DNA of 64,000 nt from Corythucha ciliata. Lineage: Eukaryota > Arthropoda > Insecta > Hemiptera > Tingidae. Position 1 is the stretch's first letter. Each line of letters starts with the position of its first letter. The stretch spans positions 45,116,198 through 45,180,197 of the forward strand of contig CM075937.1 in the NCBI GenBank assembly GCA_038030265.1, written 5' to 3'. Position numbers and translations under genes: made by a program. Positions 45,698 through 55,199 of this stretch are shown here, one piece after another. The notes below the pieces were generated by a model that was given only the letters and a program-made list of their open reading frames with translations, made no database searches and was not told the origin of the DNA.

Positions 45698-46597
45698 CTA
45701 GGAAAAATTAAATTCTTGCACTAGATCGTACCTGTATTTCCATGCCGCCTTACAGAAACTAATCAAGGACCTCCAGCACTTTCCGTTCAAAATCTCTAAA
45801 AACTCGTTTTCTGTCATTAACGGCTTATTAAAATATTTATTTCTAAATTCCTTCAAAATAAGGCAGACGGCTACAAAATGGAACACAGTTTCATCCGTGT
45901 TCAAATTACACAAAGAGCACAACTTAATTTCATTTGTGAACGAATACCCATTGAGATAGAGCATCTCTCCTCTCACTTTTATTATCCATGCAATTGATGC
46001 AGCATCTAGACCAGAAGAGTTCAACAAATTTTGTGGGTCTAGCATTTTATAGAGCACATGGCGCTCGCTACTCATAGCCTTAATTTTTAAGCTTTCAACA
46101 AAATCCGTTTCTACTCTTTTAAGAAAATGGTTTATTTCCAACGTGCTGCTTACAATATCATCCAAAGATATCCCGTACACTTCACTCAGTTGTTGCCATT
46201 TTTCGTAAAAAAACAGTTTCTTTTCTACACTAGCCTTCAAAAGGACGTTCGGATACCTATTCGGAGAGAGCTGGGCGCATCTCCTTATGTACTTGAAGTG
46301 TAGTTTAAGGGTAAACACAAAAGTTGGGACCAAGTTAGTTTCCAGAAACACAACGAAATCGGGTGAGTTTGGAGGGAGTCGGAAAATCTTTTTTATGGAA
46401 TACTTGAGCAGCGACTCAACATCATCCCGCCTTTCACATCCCCAAATCTGAGCCCCGTAGCACAGAATTGACCTGCAGACCCCATTGAAAATTGTCAGCT
46501 TGGTCGAAAATGCTACGTCTTTGTTCATGAGCACAGGGTTGAAAGAATGTAACGCGCACTTGGCCTTCGATAACCTCTCTTTGAAGTGTTTATCCAA
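45698..46597 (-). pseudogene. LINE-1e ORF2 C-terminal region
   Basis: A ~300-codon frame follows the reverse transcriptase palm. It carries a thumb/connection-like segment (CRSILCYGAQIWG) and a cysteine-histidine cluster CSLCNLNTDETVFHFVAVC near residues 230-250, as found in many APE-type LINEs. Its start overlaps the end of the RT frame in a different frame. About 100 residues expected between YADD and this part are missing, so the junction near 46600 is an internal deletion. The frame ends QEFNFS and a stop, followed by the 3' UTR. Confidence 0.85.
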
Positions 46598-48035
46598 AGA
46601 TAGGGATCAGTAGCCAAAAAAATAAGGTCGTCCGCGTACGCTAACATTTTAAAAATGGTATTGCCAATCTGTACACCCCCCTCGACGTTGTCAACCAGAT
46701 CGTTAATGAACAACGCAAACATCAGTGGGCTCAGTGAACATCCCTGCTTCAACCCCATTGTAGTCTCAAAGAATTCTGTCAGCCCATTCTGACACCACAC
46801 TGCAGCCTCAGATCCGCCATACAGACTCCTAAGCACCCCAATCACCTTACTCGACACTCCCATTGAGGCTAACTTAAAAAACAAAGCGTGGCGATCAATA
46901 CTGTCAAAAGCCGCGGAGAAATCAACAAAGAAAGCAAAAACCTTGCCACGCTTCCTACTTAGCTTCATTTTTACTACGCTCATTAAATTCATTATATTAT
47001 CGACAGTGGAGTATTCCCTTCTGAAGCCTGCCTGGTATTCGCCTAGAATACACCTGTCTCTCACCCAATCTGTCAATCGGTTCGTGAGGAGCCCACTGAA
47101 CAATTTTGCCACCGTATTTCCAAACGAGATTCCTCGATAATTCTCTACTTCACTTACAGCCCCTTTCTTGTATATCGGAAAAATTATAGAGCGCTTGAAT
47201 GAGTCTGGCAGCTGCCCTTTCTCAAAAATGCTGTTGTACACCTCAATGAGTTTCGCCAGGTACTCAGGGGGGGAGTTCTTGAAATACTCGTATGGTATTC
47301 GGTCAAGGCCAGGGGCTTTATTCGGTTTAACACTATTTATCACTTGCAATAGCTCATCCATACAAAAAGGCCTATCCAAGAGCTCATCCGAGATCCACGG
47401 CTCCGCATAACTAACTCTGCTCGCCCTCAACGGAGGGTTCAGTAGACTATGAAAGTGAAGTCTCCACTGCTGGGCCTGAATCCCCCTATCAATCCGAAAA
47501 CCACCCTTGCTACAGTAAGAGCGCACTAGTTCCCACAAGTCCTTTGAATCTTTCACGCTAGTGAATGCATGACCATTTTTAGAAAAAAACAATTTCTTTT
47601 TTTCTTCGCACAGCTGTTTGTACTCTTGCTTTGCTGACAGATATAACGTCTTGATAGTCCCCGAATCTGTTCTTCTGTAGGCTTTTAGTAGCCCAAATAC
47701 CCTAGTCCTCGCCCTCACACATTCCCAATCAAACCATTCCTGTTTTTTAAGGAAACTTTTGGAAGGAGAGCACTGCAAATTATTATTCTTGGCAAAAACT
47801 ATAAACATATCAAGTAAATAACTCAAATATTCTTCTGTTTTATTCAACGCCAATTTCTCCCCTTCTCGAACCGATTTTTTGATCTCCTCACGAAAGGTAT
47901 CGAGGAACCGGGGATGCCATTTTAATCTGGGCAGCAACGGCAGCGGATCAGAAGCCGGGCTTATCGGAACGCACCGCAAAGCAATGGGCATATGGTCTGA
48001 GAAGGGCACCGCGTAACCATTTCTAGCTGACTAGA
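46598..48035 (-). pseudogene. LINE-1e ORF2: endonuclease end and reverse transcriptase
   Basis: Begins in the last part of an APE-type endonuclease, recognisable from the SDHMPI motif containing the final catalytic His. An RT then follows with NKAPGLDRIPYEYF, FKRSIIFPIYKKG, ENYRGISFG, GFRREYST, FFVDFSAAFDSID, GLKQGCSLSPLMFALFIND and the catalytic AYADDLIF. The palm aspartates are present. The N-terminal ~200 residues of endonuclease are absent because ORF1 sequence runs almost directly into SDHMPI. Expected function: nicking target DNA and reverse transcribing the element RNA in place. Confidence 0.9.
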
Positions 48036-48767
48036 GCCTTTGGAAAAACGTTTCCTTTTTTTTAGATTACCATCTTCAGGCACTTCTCCCCCTTTTTCAA
48101 CTGTCTCATCCATACTAACACTGTGAACCACTGCAACCCTGTCCTTACCAATCAGTTCAGAGAAATGTTGAAACTGGCCATCAACCATTAGACCATTATT
48201 ACGTAAGCTTACCTTTTTCCCCGCTTCCTTTAACCCTTTCTGCACCTGCAGCAGCTCCCTTCTCCGTGACTGGGCCTGTTTATCGAGATCGTCAGAGACG
48301 AATATCTTGCTCCCCTTGACCTTAGCAGTATTTTGGAATACCTCAATTTTCTTCATTTGAGAAACAAAGGAAGCAACGATTGGTCTAGGCTTATCGCTTA
48401 ATTTTCCCAGCCTTCGAATATAATTGAAATCCTCCCTCCCTGCCCGAACACATAAGGCCCTATTGCAGACGTCCAAGACACAATCCACGAGCGAGTCTTT
48501 ATTTTCTTCTGCTCCCTCATCGATCCCAAAAAATACAACATTATTTTTGCGCTAAATAAAATTAATTTTCGTTTGCTGACTGACAACGATTTCTTTAAGA
48601 TCTGTGATTTTTTGCTTTAGAGCACTATTATTTTTCTCTTGATCCTCTAAATATGACTGAATGTTCAACTTGCTAATCTCATTTTTCAGTACTTCTTCCA
48701 AATCAGCCTTAATTTCTAGTTTGAAACTTTCCAACAGTTGTTTCAGCTCACTATTAACATTTGCCAT
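48036..48767 (-). pseudogene. LINE-1e ORF1 (nucleic-acid-binding protein)
   Basis: Start at 48767 (MANVNSELKQLLESFKLE). The first ~70 residues are a coiled coil rich in L, E and K. A frameshift near 48552 moves to a frame with CVLDVCNRAL, YIRRLGKLSDKPRPIVASF and DLDKQAQSRRRELLQVQ. This is typical of the RNA-binding part of L1-like ORF1 proteins in arthropod LINEs. The product would coat the element RNA. Ends in KKRKRF-type basic sequence before the deletion junction. Confidence 0.75.
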
Positions 48768-49243
48768 AATTATCTCACATCGTAAAAAATGTATAAATAC
48801 TAATAATAAAGTTAAGTCGAAATAAGAAGAAAAATAAAAACAAAAAAACAAAAAACAAAACAACAAAAAAACAAAAAACGTTTCTTGACTCTGGCCTTTC
48901 TCGAAAATATACCAGCTCAAATACAAATTTATCTTGTCAACAAGAGTGCCCTTGAACTTCTCACTCCTAACACTTGACCACAGGTACACTAGAATATAAA
49001 AAAGATCTTCTCCCTTTTCTATCCCCTCAAAGACTTAATTAATCAACTAATAGGTCACAAATAACAATTATTACGAATTAACTAATGATTCTCAAGAAAC
49101 AATTATGATTTCAGAGGCTATAACGCTCATAAAAAAGAGGAAATAACTAGGTTTCTCGGGAAAAAAGTGAAAAAAACACACGGAACTCCGCCGAAACACG
49201 TCCGCACTCTACGCTTCCCACTCTAACCGAAGGGAGCGATAAT

Positions 49244-49400
49244 TAACTGTTAAAAATTCAGAAAAAGTGCTAATTCGCGGCAAAAAATGAGAAAATGCCT
49301 TATTCACGGCTAATATTGAGAAAACGCCAGAATTCGCGGCTTCTGAGTACAAATTGGTGTCCACAATTGATAAAACGCCATGATTCAACTCCAAAGTGCG
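49244..49400 (-). repeat. Degenerate ~30 bp repeat array, right of LINE insertion
   Basis: Units such as agtgctaattcgcggcaaaa and cttattcacggctaatattg. Continuation of the block at 45150-45297. Confidence 0.75.
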
Positions 49401-49584
49401 TAAAAATTATATAATTTGGAGACCAAGCGGCCTCATTGAGATTTCTGCCCACAGCCTACGGTTAGAATTATTTGGTTTTAGGGCTTTTCTTCATAAAATA
49501 GATAAATAATGGACAAAGGAAGAAAACGAAATGGTGAAGGGGGTAGATGGGGTTGAGGGGGCACTATCCGCCTAATCTTTACCC

Positions 49585-50850
49585 GTGTCAGTCCCAGCAA
49601 CCATGCCGAAGCTTCCTGGTCTTCCTCATCGTTTCCCAGTTTTACTAGCCGGCACCCGGGTTCAGTCCGCCATCTCCTCAGAGCTTGGTCACTGGCCCAG
49701 GCCCTTATTATCTCTACTTACTCTATTTCTACTCTATTTAGTTCCACTTCCCAGTCCCATTGGCCCTGCCTGGCCCGCCTTAGGCTTCCCTGGCATCTCA
49801 GCCTGTAAGCTACTTCAAGTGCCCGACCCCTGACTTCAATGCCCAGGGGCTTCAGGCCTAGTAATCTTTCCATGGCCCTATCGCACGGGTTGTCCGGAAT
49901 GGCCCCAAAATCGCCAGGCAAGCAAGCCTTTGTATTTTTGTGAGCCTCTCCGCGCCCCAGCCCTTCTCAATCCCCTTCCAACATGCGGCCGCCCCTTGCA
50001 GGTTGAGCGGTCGGATAATTCCAATGTATATCCACTTCATGACCCGTAGTTTCAGGCCCCAGAGGTCTTCCCCTCGATTTGTCTACATTGGTAAAAGGCC
50101 ACCACAGCTTTCTCATAAACGCTGTCTACGTGTTCCTTCCACCTTAACTTCTCATCCAATATGACTCCAAAATATTTAACGTGTTTCGAGAGAGCGATGA
50201 CCTCTCCCCGAAAGTGGATTGATTGCCATCCCTCCCTTTTCCTCTTGTGGGTGAACAACACCATATTCATCTTACAGGGGCTTATTGTAAGACCCCTAGG
50301 CCTACCGCCCCCTTCATGAGGGAACACAGTGGGGATAAGTCCTTTCCCCTAACCACTATGGCTCTGTCATCCGCAAAAAATTGCGCATAAAGACCCTTTT
50401 CCTCTAATTCACTAATAAGATTATCCACCACAAGTATCCAGAGAAGAGGCGACGTGAGACTTCAGCCCTGGGGCACCCCCCTACTGGCTCGTTTTTCTAC
50501 TCGACTTAGCGAGTAGTCTATCCATTGAATCAGCCTCGGTTCGACCCCAAAGTGCCTTAGAGTTGTCACAAAACACTCCCTGTGTACTCTAGTAAAAGCC
50601 CTTTCTATATCCAAAAAAAAAAAGAGCCAACGCGTACTCTTTCTGGGCTACCGACCCCTCCACCGTCCACAGTAAGTCGTGGAGGGCCGAGTCGGTCGAC
50701 TCACCCGCCGTGTACGCATGCTGACTCTGTTGAATCACGTCCCTAGTAACCAATGATTCCCTTATGTACAATTCAATTACCCTTTCCACCAGTCGTAAAA
50801 GTACACTACTTGCACTGATAGGCCCTCACTAATTTTACCTAAATTTAGGC
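49585..50850 (-). pseudogene. LINE fragment 2: reverse transcriptase and C-terminal region
   Basis: Minus-strand pieces in several frames. The upstream part has GPISASSVLLRLVERVIELY, then QQSQHAYTAGESTDSALH (an RT fingers motif) and ALALFF. Near 50370 FFADDRAIV gives the catalytic FADD. Downstream, NMVLFTHKRK and KYFGVILDEKLRWKEHV match the K...LGV..D..L.W..H block after the palm. KWIYIGIIRPLNLQGAAACW and a tail with RAMERLLGLKPLGIEVRGRALEV follow. Such tails are usual in I/Loa/R1-type LINEs. It is 5' truncated and frameshifted; no flanking duplication was identified. Confidence 0.8.
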
Positions 50851-51249
50851 GGATCGCCGAAGCAATCCCTGCCCCCGCCTTGTCGCTAGGGGTTTTGCTC
50901 AAGGACGATTTGTCGTCCCCAGAGTCTTGGAGCTTCAGCTACGAGGTCGAAACCTCTAAACTTCCGCTATCACGGGGCTTATAAGCTAGTGAGTGGACCA
51001 CAAGTCCACTCACGCTCACCTGAACTTCCAATTCACTTTCCTTAAAGTTCAGACGGTCCCCGCACAAAACACAAATGTTAGCTCGCTGTCCACGTCCGAA
51101 ACTTCCCGAAGCGTACCTCTGAAGTCCACAAAACTTCTTAAAAAGTAAAAAAAAAAAAAAACAAACGTATTTTTAATGAGAATCGCTATCACTGTTATTG
51201 CAACGTTTCAAGCGTAGCCTCCCGAGTCCCCCAAGTGTTTTAAAACACG
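50851..51249. other. Intergenic or 5' part of LINE fragment 2
   Basis: Contains a short hairpin gtgagtggac-cacaa-gtccactcac near 50990-51015 and an A15 run near 51150. No domain recognised; it may be LINE-derived sequence upstream of the RT. Confidence 0.35.
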
Positions 51250-51733
51250 CCTTTTTTCAGCGAGATGACCCAGCGAAATCGGTTTCCGGAGCATCAGATC
51301 TGTGAAATTAGGTTTCTAAAAGAGCTAAGCTGGTGGATTTTTTTTTTTTTTTTTTTTTTAAGGAGCCAATATAGGGGCGAAGTTCATTCTTAGATTAGCC
51401 CAAACTTTAAAATTAGAATTTGTAAGTGTCAAATAAGTGAATTTTGGACTTTGAAAGAGCCCAACCAGAGCAATGGCTTTTTTGAAGGTCAACCCGCGTG
51501 TGATTGGATTTTCGAACGTTTCAATTAACCCTGTGGAATTGCGGCTGTCTTGCGGGATAAATCGGAAACACCACGACTTGAGCTATTACGTGGCTAAAAT
51601 TTCCAAGAATCTCACGTTTAGGCTACTCGGCGTACCTACGAAATTGAGAGAAACAGCGGGTTGAAATATTTTGCTGCTCGAATTCTCAAAATTCCGGACG
51701 ACATCGGGCGAAAATTGCGAGGGCGACACAATT
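51250..51733 (+). repeat. Dispersed ~500 bp repeat, copy 2
   Basis: Direct-orientation copy of 44612-45149, with a T23 run near 51338 where copy 1 has a short T run. Confidence 0.8.
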
Positions 51734-51952
51734 GAGGCAAGCCGCGAGTTTGTCCCATTGCGACTGAAATTCAAAACGATTTATAGTAGAAAGTTCTGTT
51801 GTTCTGCGGTTATAGCGACGGGAGAGAGGAGCGTTAGTTTGGCCATTTAGCGGATAAAATTCCAGAGGTGAAATTGAAAGTTTTCAATTTTGGCTTTGGC
51901 TGTCCTACTCAAGAAAATGAAAAAAACCCGCGACCTAAGCGCGCTCGTCCAT

Positions 51953-52146
51953 GATAATTATGTTTCATAGTTTCGTGACGTCAGTATATGGAGGAAGAAA
52001 CCTCGCGTAGGTTGTGGGCTGTTACTCTCGCGCTCTCTAAAAAGGCTTGTTCTTTGTAACCGTCTAGCGTTGTGCCTGTTTCCAAAAAATATAAGATGAA
52101 CCGCAGTTTAATCTGACTTTTCGTTCACGAGTTCCCAAACATTTCA
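51953..52146 (+). repeat. Candidate 5' LTR of Ty3/gypsy element
   Basis: The right edge is set by CA at 52146 followed by the primer site. Inside lie a TATA-poor promoter-like stretch, tataagatgaacc near 52090 and TTTGTAACCG. The left edge (tgataattatgtttc) is an estimate because no 3' LTR is present for comparison. Confidence 0.45.
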
Positions 52147-52147
52147 T

Positions 52148-52158
52148 TGGCGACGAGT
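52148..52158 (+). other. Ty3/gypsy primer-binding site
   Basis: TGGCGACGAGT directly after the LTR resembles the tRNA-Arg primer sites (TGGCGACCGT) of mdg1/412-type insect gypsy elements. Confidence 0.5.
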
Positions 52159-52210
52159 TAAATTCACGTAATAGTGTTTTGAATTAGTTCAATAGTGGTT
52201 TGAATAAGAC

Positions 52211-53096
52211 ATGACTTCGCTACTCGGCAACATTGGGGAGTACTCCCCCTCAGACGAAGATTTCTCCAGTTATTGCGAGCGGTTGGAGCAGTTTTTCATC
52301 GTTAATAGTGTTAAGGAGAACAAACAAGTGCCTTTTCTCCTTACCGTAATCGGTTCTTCTAGCTACAGAATATTAAAGCACCTTGTTTCACCGGACCTGC
52401 CGTCGTCGAAAACATACGACGAACTGGAGTCAGTTTTGTCCAACCACTTCTCGCCCACGAAGTTAACGCGATCAGCTCCAGCACGAAACCGTTAATGATT
52501 ACGTATTTGTCCTTAAGAAATTGTCAACCACGTGTGAGTTCAACACTTTCTTAGACGAAGCCTTGAGAGATCGCTTCGTATGTGGGCTACGGGCGGCCTC
52601 AATTCAACGGAAACTTTTGCTCGAAAAGGAGTTGAACTTCGAACCAGCCTGTGCCTTGGCCCGTGAACTCGAACTCGCAGACCGAGACATGTCGTTTTTC
52701 CATCCGGTTCGAATTGAAGCGGTCCGCCCTACTCCCAGGGCCCATCACACTCAGGAGTCCTCGAAATCTGGATCTGGCTCCGCGTCTTCATGTTGGAGAT
52801 GTGGGCGCCTCCATCGACCCGAAAAATGCCCTATTCGAAGCTGGACGTGCCGCTCCTGCAACAAATTGGGTCACATCGCCAAGTGCTGCTCGTATCGTCC
52901 TTCAGCAGTCCACGGGGTCATTCCATCATCTAATTGTGCTTCGACGTCCGCCCCGCTCAACGATCCTTCCGAGGACACCAAGGACGTTCGCCTCGTTGAA
53001 GGCACTGGTTCAACCTTAGCCCCCAATCCAGGTATTCCGAATTCACCCCAGTTCCTCTATGATTGTAAGTTTAAATGTAGAGAACGTAGATGTTAA
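52211..53096 (+). pseudogene. gag: Gypsy gag
   Basis: Begins MTSLLGNIGEYSPSDEDF, a capsid-like segment including YCERLEQFF and SYRILKHLVSP. A frameshift near 52480-52510 leads to LSTTCEFNTFLDEALRDRF, then a spacer, then two zinc knuckles CWRCGRLHRPEKC and CRSCNKLGHIAKC. The first knuckle is one residue shorter than the usual CX2CX4HX4C. The product would form the particle shell and bind element RNA. Broken by the frameshift. Confidence 0.88.
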
Positions 53097-53250
53097 ATGT
53101 GAAGTTGACAGCGGCGCTGCCGTTTCCGTTTTGTCCCTTGAGGACTACAAGCGTTGGTTTTCACATCTCCCGTTGTATTCGAGCCCCCTTCGCTTGACCT
53201 CCGCTTCCGCGAAAGAGTTGTCCGTATTGGGTAAGATAGTCGTTATATAA
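53059..53250 (+). pseudogene. pol: Gypsy protease
   Basis: Overlaps the end of gag in another frame. It contains the retropepsin active site EVDSGAAVSVLS followed by LSVLGKIVV. The frame closes at 53250, before the RT, so the polyprotein is interrupted. A retropepsin would process the polyprotein. Confidence 0.8.
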
Positions 53251-53309
53251 AGTCCAAACTACCTCCAAAGCGCTAGATCTGCCGTTTATTGTCTGTAATA
53301 ACCCCTCTA

Positions 53310-53640
53310 CTTAGTCGTTGTTCCTAAAAAGTCAGGGGAGCTCCGATTATGCATTGATTACAAGACCACCGTCAACCCAAACATAAAGACCGATCTCTAC
53401 CCCCCTCCCTCTCACCGAGGATATCCTTGTAAAACTTTCTGGGTTTAAAACTTTTGTTACGCTCGACTTGACAAGGGCCTTTATGCAGCTCGAGCTGTCT
53501 GATGAATGCAAAGATATCATGACGGTCAACACAATCTTCGGTCTGTATAAGGTTCACCGGTTGCCATATATGGCGTTTCTTCGGCTCCTGGCTGCTTCCA
53601 GTCTGTTGTTGACTCTATCTTGGTTGGTCAAAAAAATGGG
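53310..53640 (+). pseudogene. pol: Gypsy reverse transcriptase, palm deleted
   Basis: VVPKKSGELRLCIDYKTTVN and FVTLDLTRAFMQLELSDE mark the fingers and the first palm Asp (TLDL). GLYKVHRLPYMAF follows. The expected section with YLDD is absent: within ~60 bp the sequence jumps to W-x-EDCEHAFHRIKEL, which normally lies after the palm. A deletion of perhaps 150-200 codons removes the catalytic site. Frameshifts also occur near 53400 and 53580. Confidence 0.82.
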
Positions 53641-55196
53641 GTTGGAAAAAAAATTGTCATTTCACGTGGACGGAAGACTGTGAACATGCTTTCCACAGAA
53701 TTAAAGAACTCATCCAGCAGAGTTCGTTGTTAACTCATTTACAACCTTACTTACCACTTCGTGTTACGACCGACGCATCGCCTTATGGGGTCGGAGCAAT
53801 TTTAAGCCACGTCGTTGAGGGCCAGGAAAAGCCCATTTTGTTTGCTTCTGCTACATTGAACCCCGCCGAGCAGAACTACGCCCAGGTTGAGCGTGAAGCG
53901 CTTGGCATAGTATTTGCTGTCCGGAAGTTTCATAAATACCTTTACGGACAAAAATTCACCATAGTCACTGATGCCCAGGTATTACGCCGTATCTTTGGTC
54001 CGAAACACGGGATCCCCACATTAGCAGCGTCCCGCCTCCAACGGTGGTCCGTTCTGCTCTCCGCCTATAATTTTGATGTTGTTTACAAAAAGTCTGTCGA
54101 GGCGGCTGACATGTTATCTCGACTTCCGCTCCCTACCACTACTGAAGACGAAATTTTAATACTGAACGTCGAAGGTCCGCTCAGAGCTCTCGATGTTGTT
54201 TCCCATACCGAAAAGGACGTAACGCTGCGTCGTGTTCGCAGCCTGACTAAAGAAGGATGGTCTGACAGTTGCGAGCCAGGATTGGAGCCTTATTTTCGGA
54301 GAAGAACCGAACTCTCCGCCAGTAACAATTGTGCGTACTGGGGAAACAGGTTAATTATCCCAATCGCCCTTCGTCCCGCCGTTCTACAGCTGCTCCATGA
54401 GGGTCATGTTGGGGTCGTGCGAATGAAACTGCTTGCCCGTTCGCATGTTTGGTGGCCTGGGATTGACCAAGACATCATGGAGAAAGGACAATCATGCACC
54501 GCTTGTCAAGTGTGTTTGCCGCGCGTTTCAGAAAAACGTTTCCTACTTCCGTGGCCAAAAACGACGAGAGCTTGGGAGCGTGTCCACATGGATTTTCTCC
54601 ACGTCGAAGGCCGCAATGTTTTGATTTTGGTGGACGATTTTACCAAATGGATCGAGGCCTGGGATATGACAACCACCTCTGCATCGAAAGTAATATCTTG
54701 TGTTCTAGGATTTCTGGCTTCGTTTGGTATACCAGAAGAAATAGTTACCGACAATGGACCGCCGTTTGGATCCTCAGAATTCTTGAAGTTTTGCTCAGAA
54801 TTTAACACCAAAGCCACAAAAAGTCCCCCATATCACCCAACATCAAATGGCAGTGCAGAAAGAGCAGTGCAAACTCTAAAAACTTGCTTTAAGAAATTCA
54901 GTCTTTCTCAAAGCAACACTGGGTTCTCATTTCCAAGCCGTCTGCATCAGTTTTTATTTTCTTCCAGAAACACTCCCTGCGTTACAACAGCTAAAAGCCC
55001 TGCTTTTTACGGTACTGAAGTACGAACCACGAACGTTCCTGTCGGTCTTGTCACCTCCGCCCACTGATCGTGAGTCGCCCACAACCACGCTGTAAGAATC
55101 CCCAAGTATGAAGTCGGAGAAGTGGTACTAGTTAGGAGTTACAGAGGTGGACCCCAGAATTATACTCGGGGAATACTCGACGTGATCGCTCACGTC
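53641..55196 (+). pseudogene. pol: Gypsy RNase H and integrase
   Basis: A long frame (from 53727 to 55067) starts in RNase H with RVTTDASPYGVGAILSHV, YAQVEREALGIVFAVRKF and FTIVTDAQ. The integrase follows with a zinc-binding HEGHVGVVRMKLLARS...CTACQ and a DDE core: VHMDFLHVEG, IVTDNGPPF and PTSNGSAERAV. All three catalytic residues are present. After a frameshift near 55060, the end of integrase reads KYEVGEVVLVRSYRGGPQNY, the GPY/F-like module. The sequence is cut at about 55196 by the LINE fragment. Confidence 0.9.
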
Positions 55197-55199
55197 ATC

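Larger units (their letters stand above)
45313..49228 (-). mobile_element. Non-LTR retrotransposon LINE-1e, internally deleted, with 15 bp target duplication
   Basis: Minus-strand element with an ORF1 coiled coil, a remnant endonuclease, a reverse transcriptase and a C-terminal CCHC domain. It ends in AATAAAGGCAAT and an (ATT)n tail at about 45308-45340. Direct repeats GAAGGGGGCGATAAT (45298-45312) and GAAGGGAGCGATAAT (49229-49243) flank it with one mismatch, as expected of target-primed insertion. The insertion lies inside a 30 bp repeat array. Two internal deletions and frameshifts make it inactive. Clade: jockey/CR1/I-like, not resolved. Confidence 0.88.

Noticed and set aside
46525..48009. 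494-codon frame as a host gene
   Set aside because: It contains LINE reverse-transcriptase motifs including YADD and lies in an element with a target duplication.
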